NCBI RefSeq assembly: GCF_036588685.1
Contig: NC_086382.1
Span: 76,977,999-77,041,998, forward strand
Source of the DNA: Mytilus trossulus
Lineage: Eukaryota; Mollusca; Bivalvia; Mytilida; Mytilidae
Direction of reading: 5' to 3'
Length of the DNA stretch: 64,000 nucleotides
Under the pieces are notes generated by a model. It saw nothing but the letters and a program-made list of their open reading frames with translations. It was not told the origin of the DNA and made no database searches. Within the stretch, counting starts at the first letter, position 1, and every line of letters begins with the position of its first letter. This document shows, one piece after another, positions 44,820 through 55,828 of the stretch. The position numbers and the translations under genes are program-made.

Positions 44820-45830
44820 TCATTTACTATCCTGTCGGTCGATCAGGGTATCTATTTTGAAGGGTCAATCTGATCATCGAACGTGCTCTAGACGATCGGC
44901 AATGTGCGCAAACAATTCCCAAGGCTCACAGCTACAAGAAGTGGGGAATGAGGGCTTCAAAATATTGCCCGTCCGGGAACCTAGACTTTAAAAAAAATTT
45001 CATTGGTGTCAGGCGAATGGGACCCAAGCATGAATTTTGGGTTTGGGACATCTGAAGATATTGGGTTCGGGACATCTGAAGATATTGGGTTTGGGACATC
45101 TGAGGATATTGGGTTTGGGACATCTGAAGATATTGGGTTTGGGACATCTGAAAAAAATATCTATCTTAGGAAGAAACGACAAAGTAAGGTTGAAAAATAG
45201 TCGCCTGCCTTTGTAGACAAGTTTCGTTATGTTTTATTCGATAGTTACCGGAAGAAACAAATGTTTCGCAACATTAAGTGCCCTTAACGGGAAAAAATGC
45301 AGAAATGTCTAAGTAGGCCACTTTAACCGCCAAAACTAGACGTACAATCGGTGCAATACCTATTTTGTTTGAAAGCCCGAAGAGATTGGTACGGGTCCAT
45401 GCGGATTTAATTTTGCTGGGCTGCCTTTAAAAATAACACAGTACATGAAATTGAATGTGCCCTGGGTACATGTGTTAACCATGTCAGCAAAGGGAAATTG
45501 TTTTTCTACGGCCATACGGTTATTTGTCCCCAGTAAAAGCTGAACTTGACTCTTGCACGTCTGTTGTCGTGCTAGGTAGTTCCTAGTATCCAGGGCAATA
45601 AGAGATTGGTACGGGTCCATGCGAGTAAAAATTTGCTGGTATGACTGGACAAATAACAATGGCATTCTATGAACCGACGGTATGCAAGTTAAGATAATTA
45701 GAGTATCTACATTGAATGGTCAATCTGCTCGTCGAACGTTTATCGACAATAAGTGGAAACTATTTCCAAGGCTCACAGCTACAAGACGTTGGAATGGGGG
45801 CTACGCAATAACTGAGATTGTCCTAATCAT
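44820..45830 (+). repeat. Diverged direct duplication flanking a minisatellite
   Basis: A block with TCTATTTTGAAGGGTCAATC and CCAAGGCTCACAGCTACAAG (44850-44945) recurs at 45695-45800 (TCTACATTGAATGGTCAATC, CCAAGGCTCACAGCTACAAG). A second block (GAGATTGGTACGGGTCCATG) occurs at 45380 and again at 45602. Non-coding as far as I can see. Confidence 0.7.
45034..45153 (+). repeat. 24-bp minisatellite, 5 copies
   Basis: The unit is TTGGGTTTGGGACATCTGAA plus GATA. Periods are exact and only two or three substitutions occur. It is open in one frame as repeated FGTSEDIG, which is a by-product of the 24-bp period. Confidence 0.9.
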
Positions 45831-45849
45831 ATTTCTGTTAGTTCCAGAG

Positions 45850-46320
45850 ACTAGATCTACACGACTACAGGACTAGGGGGTCTTAAAGTTTACGAACTAG
45901 TATGCAGAACAAACTTATATCAGAAGTCATTTCTACCAGACGACCTTCGTTTAAATCAATCAAAACCGGGTTTTCAGACATATCTTTTTTCAAAATATTA
46001 ATAAAATACCTTTGAATTTTCAGTTAGGCTGTAGAAGAAAACAGATCTGTTAAGACCAAAAAATTATCTTATCGAAAACGCATTCTGTTTCTGTGGTCAA
46101 GTAGAAACTACCTCTCATTACTTCATCAATTTAAAAATATAATGAAATTCGAAGGGATACTATCGGGACGGTCTCTTGTTCTAATCTTAGGATTGTCTTA
46201 TAAGGGACAGATTAAGGGCTGACGAGGACAATATGCAAATGTCTCATACAGTTTCAGAATACATAAATAAAACAAAATGTTTTGAAAACTGATCTTGTAT
46301 ATATATATATAATTACGATG
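45850..46320. other. Intergenic left flank of palindrome 2
   Basis: AT-rich, no gene found. A first exon of ZNF593 would be expected somewhere upstream of 50597; I looked for a short lysine/arginine-rich frame ending at a GT donor here and did not find one. The last bases before the palindrome are a TA run and AATTACGATG. Confidence 0.4.
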
Positions 46321-48222
46321 TTAAATCTGGTGGATTGGCAGGCGTAATTGACTATAATCGGACATGTGTGTTGGTTCCCGGGACTGTGTTGTGTATTTTT
46401 GTATATATTTATTCAATTTATCGAATGCTACCTTAATCTGAATATACAGATGACACGAAATATTGTTTGCTCAATAGATGGCACTTTTTTTTTTTAGAAA
46501 AAATGGATTTATAAAAGTTTTTCCAAACTTGTTTCCGACTCCGTAATTTAAATTTTATGCAACATTGTAATATTTTCGAATGTAATTTTTCATTAATAAA
46601 TACTGTTTGCAATTATAAGGGTTTTTTGTAATATGTATATTTGTAATTGTTGTAATTGTAGTCCCTGTTCGGTCCCGTCATTACATACTCAAAATGCCAT
46701 TAATTTGCAAAAGTACAACATAACGACGGGATGTAAAAGTACATAACCAAATACGGGATGTATAAGTACAAAACCACGTCATATATATGGAACAAAGAAA
46801 CATTAAAAGGCATTTAGACAAAGCACACAGCAAAAGAACAAAAGTGAATGACAAGAAACAAACAAGTTTTACAATAGCACAATAAATAGATATATAAGAA
46901 CCGCCACGTGCATTCAAGAAATTCACACATGTCTTTGTTTGGTTTTTTAATGATCATGGCATTATACCTGTACCAAGTCAGGAATTTGCCAGTTGTTATC
47001 CATTCGTTTGATGTGTTTATGAGCTTTTAATTTTGCCATTTGATTTGGGACTTTCTGTTTTGAATCTTCCTCAGCGTTCAGTATATTCTTTTTTATGTTA
47101 CTTGGTTACACATTTTTAATTTTTTTAAATACTAAGGCTTTTCTACCTCAGGCATTGTTTACCTTAGCTGTATTTGGCAAAACTTTTAAGAATTTTGGTC
47201 CTCAATGCTCTTCGTACTTTATTTAGCCTTTTCAACTTTTTAGGATTCGAGCGTTACTGACGAGTCTTTTGTAGACGAAACGCGCGTCTGGCGTATATAC
47301 TAAATTTAGTCCTGGTATCTATGATGAGTTTATTAGTTGTTGCAATGTAATCATAATATTGAATTTACCGTGCGAGGGAATATTCGTGACTGGTTATGAG
47401 TATAATAACGAATGTATTCAATAAGCAGGACTTATTACCCATCAAGAAGTAAACATGTTCAATACATTAACTTACCTAAAATTGAAAAAAGTATCGAATA
47501 TCACTATAATATACTAGAACGTTTGGCGCTATCATTTACAATATCGGAAGGCATACTTTGAACTAGGTTGGTCCCCTCCGTAAAACATTCAGTATGCCTT
47601 CGGAATATACAAATATTAACGGTCGGTATGAGCTAATGATGGCCTTGAACTTGAACGTTTCGGTTCCCGGTTTGACGACGTCCACACACGGTACCAGTTG
47701 AAATTGCGTTAAACGTCAGACTGAAGTAATTTCTTGATCAGTTCGTGGAAACATCACAAACTCATGAAGTCTTGATTTTATAACAGGGGGAAACATAATT
47801 ATATTGAAGCAAATGCTTTTTATCGGGCATCGGCAAAATAGCAAATATGATATTTGACCATCTCTGATTAATATAACTGAGCTAATTCTTTAGAAATCTA
47901 TTTACATGTTAAATCAATCATCCTTAATCAGAACGATAGTTGTATGTGTGAGTGTATGCGAGTGGGAGAGAAAGGCTTTTTTTATTTTTACTTTATGTGA
48001 TTACATGCTTGTTATGAGCCCTATGATTAGGAAATAAAATATCTTTATATTTATCTTTTATCTATTGCATCATTATAAATTTGAGAAAAATATATATATA
48101 TATACAATATGACATAGACAATCGCATAGCTCCAAAAAATATTGCTTTTGAAATAATAGCTAGTTATTTGAATTGCATACCATATCTTTAAATAAAATAG
48201 GTTTCAACTTGGCTTCCCCTTA
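46321..48222 (+). repeat. Giant inverted repeat 2, left arm
   Basis: Reverse complement of 48701-50602, with paired positions summing to 96923 at the outer end, at the middle frame and at the inner end. I found no mismatch by eye. The outer end is TTAAATCTGGTGGATTGGCA. The arm contains family D (46935-47100) and family C (47105-47335). The frame at 46681-46926 and its mirror are not supported as genes. Confidence 0.95.
47105..47335 (-). repeat. Family C copy in palindrome 2 left arm
   Basis: Contains GTATTTGGCAAAACTTTTAA, CAATGCTCTTCGTACTTTAT, GACGAAACGCGCGTCTGGCG and CCTGGTATCTATGATGAG. It is mirrored at 49590-49800, so the palindrome formed after this insertion. Confidence 0.8.
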
Positions 48223-48700
48223 CCAGGGATTTGCTATTCTAACGGGACTTCGTTGTCTCTATTAGTTTTAATTAATTTTATTATTATCATGTAAACATAA
48301 AATGTCCCTCTGCTAACTTATATTCTTTTTTTCCAGCGCCGGCAAAATGACACTAAATTAATGGTGCCAGTAAAATAGCCCGGCATTTCTATAGAAATAA
48401 GTTATTTTTCCGGTTTGAACTAAGATATTTCACACAGTGCCGACAAAATAGTAACTGCCTTTTATTTAACAACAAAGAAATATAGATTACATGTCGACTG
48501 CTTTCCGCATTCAATAATTTCCGTGAAATTTACGAGCTTATCATAGATAGCCGATTGAGCGACGATATAATTTATAGGTAAAAAAATGAGGGGGTTAGGA
48601 GGGGTCCTGATCCCTAAACCCGGGCTTAAAAAGATGAAATCCCGAGGTCCCGAATTTAAATAAATTAAAACCTGACATCCCGAAATTCGCGAAAAAGAAA
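48223..48700. other. Palindrome 2 loop (478 bp)
   Basis: Unique between the arms. It includes GCCGGCAAAATGACACT and CAGTGCCGACAAAATAG motifs and a block (48590-48690, with GGTCCTGATCCCTAAACCCG and ATCCCGAGGTCCCGAATTTA) that is the inverted relative of the G-rich repeat at 16540-16700. No gene. A 478-bp non-palindromic loop argues against a simple sequencing fold-back, which would have almost no loop. Confidence 0.75.
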
Positions 48701-50602
48701 TAAGGGGAAGCCAAGTTGAAACCTATTTTATTTAAAGATATGGTATGCAATTCAAATAACTAGCTATTATTTCAAAAGCAATATTTTTTGGAGCTATGCG
48801 ATTGTCTATGTCATATTGTATATATATATATATTTTTCTCAAATTTATAATGATGCAATAGATAAAAGATAAATATAAAGATATTTTATTTCCTAATCAT
48901 AGGGCTCATAACAAGCATGTAATCACATAAAGTAAAAATAAAAAAAGCCTTTCTCTCCCACTCGCATACACTCACACATACAACTATCGTTCTGATTAAG
49001 GATGATTGATTTAACATGTAAATAGATTTCTAAAGAATTAGCTCAGTTATATTAATCAGAGATGGTCAAATATCATATTTGCTATTTTGCCGATGCCCGA
49101 TAAAAAGCATTTGCTTCAATATAATTATGTTTCCCCCTGTTATAAAATCAAGACTTCATGAGTTTGTGATGTTTCCACGAACTGATCAAGAAATTACTTC
49201 AGTCTGACGTTTAACGCAATTTCAACTGGTACCGTGTGTGGACGTCGTCAAACCGGGAACCGAAACGTTCAAGTTCAAGGCCATCATTAGCTCATACCGA
49301 CCGTTAATATTTGTATATTCCGAAGGCATACTGAATGTTTTACGGAGGGGACCAACCTAGTTCAAAGTATGCCTTCCGATATTGTAAATGATAGCGCCAA
49401 ACGTTCTAGTATATTATAGTGATATTCGATACTTTTTTCAATTTTAGGTAAGTTAATGTATTGAACATGTTTACTTCTTGATGGGTAATAAGTCCTGCTT
49501 ATTGAATACATTCGTTATTATACTCATAACCAGTCACGAATATTCCCTCGCACGGTAAATTCAATATTATGATTACATTGCAACAACTAATAAACTCATC
49601 ATAGATACCAGGACTAAATTTAGTATATACGCCAGACGCGCGTTTCGTCTACAAAAGACTCGTCAGTAACGCTCGAATCCTAAAAAGTTGAAAAGGCTAA
49701 ATAAAGTACGAAGAGCATTGAGGACCAAAATTCTTAAAAGTTTTGCCAAATACAGCTAAGGTAAACAATGCCTGAGGTAGAAAAGCCTTAGTATTTAAAA
49801 AAATTAAAAATGTGTAACCAAGTAACATAAAAAAGAATATACTGAACGCTGAGGAAGATTCAAAACAGAAAGTCCCAAATCAAATGGCAAAATTAAAAGC
49901 TCATAAACACATCAAACGAATGGATAACAACTGGCAAATTCCTGACTTGGTACAGGTATAATGCCATGATCATTAAAAAACCAAACAAAGACATGTGTGA
50001 ATTTCTTGAATGCACGTGGCGGTTCTTATATATCTATTTATTGTGCTATTGTAAAACTTGTTTGTTTCTTGTCATTCACTTTTGTTCTTTTGCTGTGTGC
50101 TTTGTCTAAATGCCTTTTAATGTTTCTTTGTTCCATATATATGACGTGGTTTTGTACTTATACATCCCGTATTTGGTTATGTACTTTTACATCCCGTCGT
50201 TATGTTGTACTTTTGCAAATTAATGGCATTTTGAGTATGTAATGACGGGACCGAACAGGGACTACAATTACAACAATTACAAATATACATATTACAAAAA
50301 ACCCTTATAATTGCAAACAGTATTTATTAATGAAAAATTACATTCGAAAATATTACAATGTTGCATAAAATTTAAATTACGGAGTCGGAAACAAGTTTGG
50401 AAAAACTTTTATAAATCCATTTTTTCTAAAAAAAAAAAGTGCCATCTATTGAGCAAACAATATTTCGTGTCATCTGTATATTCAGATTAAGGTAGCATTC
50501 GATAAATTGAATAAATATATACAAAAATACACAACACAGTCCCGGGAACCAACACACATGTCCGATTATAGTCAATTACGCCTGCCAATCCACCAGATTT
50601 AA
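48701..50602 (-). repeat. Giant inverted repeat 2, right arm
   Basis: Reverse complement of 46321-48222. It ends CCAATCCACCAGATTTAA at 50602. That edge lies six bases inside the first recognisable ZNF593 coding exon as called here, so the exon's acceptor (CCACCAG at 50590-50596) belongs to the arm. Both outer edges of the palindrome are TTAA. Confidence 0.95.
49590..49985 (+). repeat. Family C and family D copies in palindrome 2 right arm
   Basis: Family C on the plus strand (49590-49800: ATAGATACCAGGACTAAATT, CGCCAGACGCGCGTTTCGTC, AAGAGCATTGAGGACCAAAA), then family D on the minus strand (49850-49985: ACACATCAAACGAATGGATA). Both mirror copies at 46935-47335. Confidence 0.8.
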
Positions 50603-50749
50603 GAAAGAAAAGTATCGAACGAAAAGAAAGACAAAAGATTTAGACCAAATTCACGAAGATATGATACCTAAAAATTCCACCAAACTTCTGGAACAAGAAG
50701 TAAATTTAGATAAACCAGGCGGTGCTCAATTTTATTGTCTTCATTGTGC
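50597..50749 (+). CDS. ZNF593/BUD20 homologue, first visible coding exon (zinc-finger Cys pair)
   Basis: Translates to FKKEKYRTKRKTKDLDQIHED, a linker, then LDKPGGAQFYCLHCA, and ends after two bases of the alanine codon at a perfect donor GTAAGT (50750). Human ZNF593 has the same order: a basic stretch, PDLDEIHRE, LPGGGLHRCLACARYF. Proteins of this family (BUD20 in yeast) bind pre-60S ribosomal particles through a U1-type zinc finger and shuttle from nucleus to cytoplasm. The Cys pair (C-x2-C) is here and the His pair is in the next exon. The usual first about 15-25 residues (a start methionine and a basic segment) are absent. The exon's 5' edge coincides with the end of palindrome 2, so either the acceptor is CCACCAG inside the palindrome arm, or the exon has been truncated by the rearrangement. 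Confidence 0.88.
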
Positions 50750-51311
50750 GTAAGTTTTATGAGTTTATATATATTTCTCAATCATAATATACATGAAGGG
50801 TGGTTACAGATCATAACAGAGACTTTGTGTTCTTGTAGCATTTGGATATCAATATGGCATGGATTTTTTTTTTCTCAGAGGGCAACCAGGGCGAGGGTTT
50901 TCTCTAAGGATTTCAAAAGACGAGAACATGGAAAAATCACATACTCTGCATGTGCAACAGTTCATAATCTTCAATAATGTGAAGCTGATATTGTATTAGT
51001 CCGAGATTACTCTGACGTCCAACGGCTGTTTTGCCAGACAAGCATGACAAGCTGGGACCATGGGATGTCAGAGCCCATATAAAAAAGTAGATATGTGTCC
51101 AAAATAGATGCGCTGCTTCATCACTTCTGGTGCCCACCAACTGTCTTGGAATCATATAAATAGTGTCAATTTGTTCGTTTTTCATTTATCTGAATTTAAT
51201 GATATGTTTTAATGCTTATTACCACTAAAATTCAATTTTTGGCAGCTTCACTTTTAGAGTTCTTGAGTTATGTTCATTAAAGCGTTATATGCTAGCAAGG
51301 GCATTATCTTA
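50750..51311. other. ZNF593 intron 2, upstream part
   Basis: Follows the GTAAGT donor. AT-rich, with no repeat recognised except short runs. The frame at 50735-50977 starts in the exon and reads through the donor, so it is not a gene. Confidence 0.5.
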
Positions 51312-51438
51312 GTTTTGAGACCACAACTATTTGGTAGTGCATTTCTTTTAGAACATAAATGAAAATGTAAAAAATCCCACCTGCGCTTCTCAATAAAAAA
51401 TTTACAGTGTGCTGTACTACTTTTGAGACAAATTATAT

Positions 51439-51690
51439 CAAAATATATAAAACTTCATCTGGGCTAACTCAAAATATATAAAACTTCATCTGTGCTAACT
51501 CAAAATATATAAAACTTCATCTGGGCTAACTCAAAATATATAAAACTTCATCTGCGCTAACTCAAAATATATAAAACTTCATCTGTGCTAACTCAAAATA
51601 TATAAAACTTCATCTGCGTAACTCAAAATATATAAAACTTCATCTGTGCTAACTCAAAATATATAAAACTTCATCTGCACTAACTCAAAA
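51439..51690 (+). repeat. 31-bp minisatellite, about 8 copies
   Basis: The unit is AAATATATAAAACTTCATCT plus GTGCTAACTCA, with single-base variants (GGGC, GTGC, GCGC, GCAC). The paralogous element at 54075-55300 has a single diverged unit at about 55073-55103, so the array expanded after the two copies separated. Confidence 0.93.
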
Positions 51691-51934
51691 TATGGACAGT
51701 ATCATGTTTAGGGGGTCTTGAAATCTTTTCACAGCTTCCGATGTTGTAATTTTTAACCTTTTTTAGCTGGACTAAATCACTACTTTCCTTGTAACATGTG
51801 TAAATTCTGGACCCCAATTTTTTAACGGTGTAATTTTAGCCCCCTACATGTACTTGCAATTTGAGGCATAAAACATGGAGAAATAAGTTTCTAAGGGGTA
51901 TACAAAAAATTGGCAAGTTACCCACTGTCAACAC

Positions 51935-53092
51935 TAGGCCTAAAAAAAAATGTTGTGTTTCCGGTCACCCGACCGACTGTGTTTCAGACCCCTGACTCAA
52001 AAGTTTTTAAAGCTGATGTGGGAAAACAAATATTTTTTATACCTACCGACCGTTTTTTCTGAAAGAAAATATAAAAAATCTAAGTCCCTCGATTATCGCC
52101 CCAAAAGAAAACAATTGACGTCTGTAATCCACATACAACATACTGAATTTTGATTTATTCTAATAATTATTTGTTTAGTGTCATGTGTTATTTTATTTTG
52201 TTTCTTTTAATAAAGATTATAAACACATTTTGTTTTAGTTTATTTGCATTTCGACTTTCCTTTACCTGGGATACGAAAATAAACTGTTCTAAAAATAGAT
52301 TTGTTTCTATGACATAATATGTACACTGTACATTGCTATGCTTTGATTAAAATAAGCTTTTAAACAATACTTCACAGTTTATAATTATTTTAACAGTAAA
52401 ACCTCGTTAGTTTCGTATATATATGCAAAGCAGTAATGGGGCCCTGTACAGGTTATTTGCTGGACACAAGTGTTGAAAGTGAGAAAATATAATAATTAAG
52501 AGTAAATACTCTTTTCATAAAATATCAAAAATAAATGATTCATGTATAAAATTCTTCAACTATATATAAATGCCCTATAATATTTAACATTAATACAGAT
52601 CAGCCCAAGCCCAATTTCTAGAGTTTACATTGGTTATGTCATGATCAATAATGAGTAGGAGTTATTGTTTTTAAAATTAACCCCAAATGTTACAAATCTG
52701 ACAATCCAAAACTTTTGGTCCTGAAATAGGGGAATTGGGTTTAAAAAGCTAATTTCCATGGGGAAGAGTTGCCCAATTTTTTTTAGGTTTGGACTAAGTT
52801 TTTTTTCAGGGGTATTTAAAAGGGGGTAAACTACTTTACAAGTTATCATATAATATATAAAATATAAAATACAAAAGAAAATGAATGGATATTGCTGATA
52901 AAAACTCACACAATAATCTAGAAAATTGTTAAATGGTCTTAAGCAATGAACAAAGTGCCCATGCCTTTAAACAAAACCGAGACCGCAATGAAGCATAATA
53001 TTAAAAAAAAAAAATCCCTACCTACCGTCCCTTAAAAATTTCAAGGGGGTGATCGGAAACACAACATTATTTTTTTTAGGCCCTAGTACTAG
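51935..53092. mobile_element. Nested 1.16-kb TIR element with ACTAG at both junctions
   Basis: The left end GGCCTAAAAAAAAATGTTGT and right end (complement GGGCCTAAAAAAAATAATGT) extend inward through GTGTTTCCGGTCACCC and its mirror. ACTAG abuts both ends. The paralogue at about 55253-55270 (GTCAACACTTGGGACTATAT) looks like the empty site, so insertion into an existing element is well supported. No transposase seen. Confidence 0.82.
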
Positions 53093-53317
53093 GGACTATA
53101 TTCGTGGACAACGAAAATCAAGGGACGACAATTGTGGTCTTGGACCATCTGTGTCCCTATGGAATTATGGACACACTCCCTATTTAACGTCATGTTTAAA
53201 ATTTCTTCTTTGATGCCTTACAGGAAGGCGTCAAAGGTAAAAATTTAAAATAACCTATCTACATGATCTAGATGTCATACATGTAATTATTTGGACTATG
53301 GCAAGTCGATTAGCGAA

Positions 53318-53375
53318 TATAGTTATCAAAGATACCAGGATTAAAATTTAATACCCCAGAAGCTCGAAAAGATGA
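53318..53375 (+). repeat. Family C 5' fragment
   Basis: ATAGTTATCAAAGATACCAG followed by GATTAAAATTTAATACC. Only the first about 50 bp of the family remain, in intron 2 just upstream of the His-pair exon. Confidence 0.55.
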
Positions 53376-53688
53376 ACTTTTATTTCTATATTTAAAAAAA
53401 TACTTTAGTCCTTAATCTCCTAAATGAGAGTTGTTTATATGGTGATACCTTCATGACAAATACAGTGAAAACTCTCACCAAATGACTTCAGCAGTTGGTG
53501 CATAACGTTAAAATATACACGTGACGATAATGCAGTGGATATCTAATTTTAAAGAAACGTTATCAGGGGATATCTAATATAAAAGACATTTTGTCAGTGC
53601 TTATTCAATATAAAAGATACACAATAAGTTTGGTTTAAATATGATTACTACTATTATAGGAACAACATTGTGTATATTTATTTTACAG

Positions 53689-53751
53689 AAAGTATTGCAT
53701 AAATAACCAGGCTCTCACAGAACACTTCAGAAGTAAACCTCATAAGAGAAG
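53689..53751 (+). CDS. ZNF593/BUD20 homologue, zinc-finger His-pair exon
   Basis: A 63-bp exon between TTTTACAG and GTAAGA. It completes the split alanine codon and reads KYCINNQALTEHFRSKPHKR, then two bases of the next codon. With the preceding CLHC it makes C-x2-C-x12-H-x5-H, the spacing seen in ZNF593 (human ...HFRSKDHKKR). Phases match both neighbours exactly. The introns on either side (2.9 and 2.1 kb) are mostly mobile elements. Confidence 0.92.
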
Positions 53752-54074
53752 GTAAGATTTGTTTTGTGTAATACAAAGCTAAACCCTATGATTAAAAGTA
53801 TGAGCAACTTGGTGTAATATTTCTGGTCAAAACTAAACCTCATATTGAAAGATATCTTATAAAATCCTCTTCCAACATATACAAATGTACACTTCACACA
53901 TAACATTAAAATTCTAATGTAATTATTTTGTATTAATGGTTTTGATTGTATGACAGTAAGTATAAAATTCTCTATCTCCTTGTCTGTAACCAAGTAAGCT
54001 GACATTTTGAATTGCAGAATGTATTGACATGTAATTTCTACACTAAAAAGCAAAACACCTCGCTGCCGCATGTT

Positions 54075-55300
54075 GGTCCTAGACCACAATTAATTCATAG
54101 TGCATTTCTTTTAGAAGATAAATGAAAATTAAAAAAATTTGTAAGGGTTCCGCGGAACCCAGTGTCTCGCCTTCTTTTGCTGTAAATCACAGGCTCAACA
54201 AAAAATTAGGAAAAAAATAAATAAAAAAATTCCTCTTGATACTATCTTTTGATTGTAAGAAGCTTCTGTCCAAGTTTGGTAAAAATCTAGGATAGTTAAT
54301 GAATCTAATTAATGTTTGAAAACTTAAACTGCCGACTGTATGTAATGTTAACTGGAAGAAAATCTAAGTCCATTTAAAAGTAAAATACAGAAAAAATGGA
54401 GTTATCTTTTTACAATATTTACTTCTGGATACTATCTTATGGTCATAAATTAGCTTCTGTCCAAGTTTGGTACAAACCCAGGATAGTTTAAGAAAGTTAT
54501 TAAAATTTTAAAAACTTTAACCACAGAGTGAAAGTAATGTTTCCCCGCAGAAAAACTAAGTCCATTTAAAAGTAAAATACGGAAAAAATGGATTTATTTT
54601 TTTACAAAATTTACTTCTGGATACTATCTTATGATCATAAACAAGCTTCTGTCAAAATTTGGTTCAGACCAAGGATAGTTTAAGAAAGTTATTAAAATTC
54701 TAAAAACTTTAACCACAGAGTGAATGTAATGTTTCCCCGCAGAAAAACTAAGTCCATTTATAAGTAAAATACGGAAAAAATGGAATTTTATTTTTACAAA
54801 ATTTACTCCCGGATAGTATCTTATGATCATAAACAAGCTTCTGTCCAACTTTGGTAGAAATCCAGTATAGTTTAAGAAAGTTATTAAAATTTCAAAAACT
54901 TTAACCACAGAGTGAATATTTGTGGACGCCGCCGACGACGACGCCGACGGAAAGTAGGATCGCTTAGTCTCGCTTTTTCGACTAAAGTCAAAGGCTCGAC
55001 AAAAATCCCACCTGCACTTTCTCAATAAAATTTTTACAGTGTGTTGTACTACTTTTGGGACAAATTATATCAAAATTATAGAAAACTTCATCAGCTCTAA
55101 CTCAAAATATGGACAATTTTATGTTATATTCTGGACCCAAGTTTTGTAACAGTGTAATTTCACCACCCTTCTTGCAATTTGAGGCATTAAACATGAAGAA
55201 ATAAATTTGGAAGGGGCATAAAAATTAATGACAAGTAACCCACAGTCAACACTTGGGACTATATTTGTGAACACCGGGACGACAATTGTGGTCTCGGACC
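54075..55300 (+). mobile_element. TIR element in ZNF593 intron, copy 2 (with nested insert)
   Basis: The ends GGTCCTAGACCACAATT (54075) and AATTGTGGTCTCGGACC (55284-55300) are near-perfect inverted repeats. It is the paralogue of 51312-53146, in the next intron and the same orientation. It is interrupted after TTAAAAAAA by the 54141-55007 insertion and has one copy of the 31-bp unit. Confidence 0.8.
54141..55007 (+). mobile_element. Nested element with GGTTCCGCGGAACCC head and four 185-bp tandem units
   Basis: Starts with the palindrome GGGTTCCGCGGAACCC and CAGTGTCTCGCCTTCTTTTG. It contains about four tandem units of about 185 bp (starting near 54235, 54420, 54605 and 54790; AAGTCCATTTAAAAGTAAAA, ACTTCTGGATACTATCTTAT, AAGAAAGTTATTAAAAT). 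It ends with a GC-rich GACGCCGCCGACGACGACGC and AAAGGCTCGACAAAAA. It inserted in the A-rich part of copy 2; the paralogue at 51370 lacks it. Central tandem units between fixed ends resemble pearl/Helitron-like non-autonomous elements of bivalves; that link is inference. Confidence 0.75.
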
Positions 55301-55454
55301 TTTTGCACCTAAAAATCTTCTTTTTGTCAAATTTTATTACATTCTGAAGTGACCAAGAATCCAGAAAACGCCCAGTGTTTACATTTGACACAGGTAGCAT
55401 ACCTATAAAACTTCAAATACAATACAGTTATCTCTTAATAAAGAAAAGCGTAAA

Positions 55455-55625
55455 AAGAAGATGTGGTATGATTGCCAATGAGATATCTCTTCACAAGACC
55501 CCAAATGACACAGAAATTAACAACTATAGATCACATTTATGGCCTTCATTATACCACATAGTCAGCTATAAAAGACCCTTAAAAGACTAGTGTAAAACAA
55601 TTTAAACGAGAGAAAAAACATGCCA
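55455..55625 (-). repeat. Family B copy just upstream of the last ZNF593 exon
   Basis: Contains AGATGTGGTATGATTGCCAA, TGAGATATCTCTTCACAAGA, ATAGTCAGCTATAAAAGACC and AGTGTAAAACAATTTAAACG, the reverse complement of the order at 29150 and 57160. Confidence 0.75.
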
Positions 55626-55828
55626 TATGTTGATCAGGTTTTGCATACCCTTCCTGAGCACCCATGGTTTTGAACTCAATCATGCGAAAATGGTCATCAA
55701 TTTTGTCTACTAGCAACAATATTTGTGTTAAGTTGAAATATTTGGTGAAACTTATCTAATATAGGCATTACACAATCACATTTGGTATAAAATAGGGAAA
55801 TGCACTGTATAGTATTATTATCTTTCAG

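Larger units (their letters stand above)
51312..53146 (+). mobile_element. TIR element in ZNF593 intron, copy 1 (with VNTR and nested insert)
   Basis: The ends are GAGACCACAA (51317) and AATTGTGGTCTTGGACC (53130-53146), matching copy 2 at 54075-55300. Shared internal blocks: TAGTGCATTTCTTTTAGAA, AAATCCCACCTGC, CAGTGTGCTGTACTACTTTT, CCACTGTCAACACT, GGGACGACAATTGTGG. This copy has an expanded 31-bp repeat (51439-51690) and a nested 1.16-kb TIR element (51935-53092). No ORF, so it is non-autonomous. Confidence 0.78.

Noticed and set aside
45003..45200. Repetitive protein FGTSEDIG as a gene
   Set aside because: Produced by a 24-bp minisatellite; no gene-like sequence on either side.
46290..46320. 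Reading ZNF593 coding sequence leftward across palindrome 2 by joining 46320 to the exon at 50603
   Set aside because: The frame continues into a TA run with no splice acceptor and no resemblance to the family N-terminus.
46681..50242. Two identical 81-codon frames in the arms of palindrome 2
   Set aside because: They duplicate by mirror symmetry, are cysteine-, serine- and phenylalanine-rich like translated AT-rich DNA, and match no family I know.
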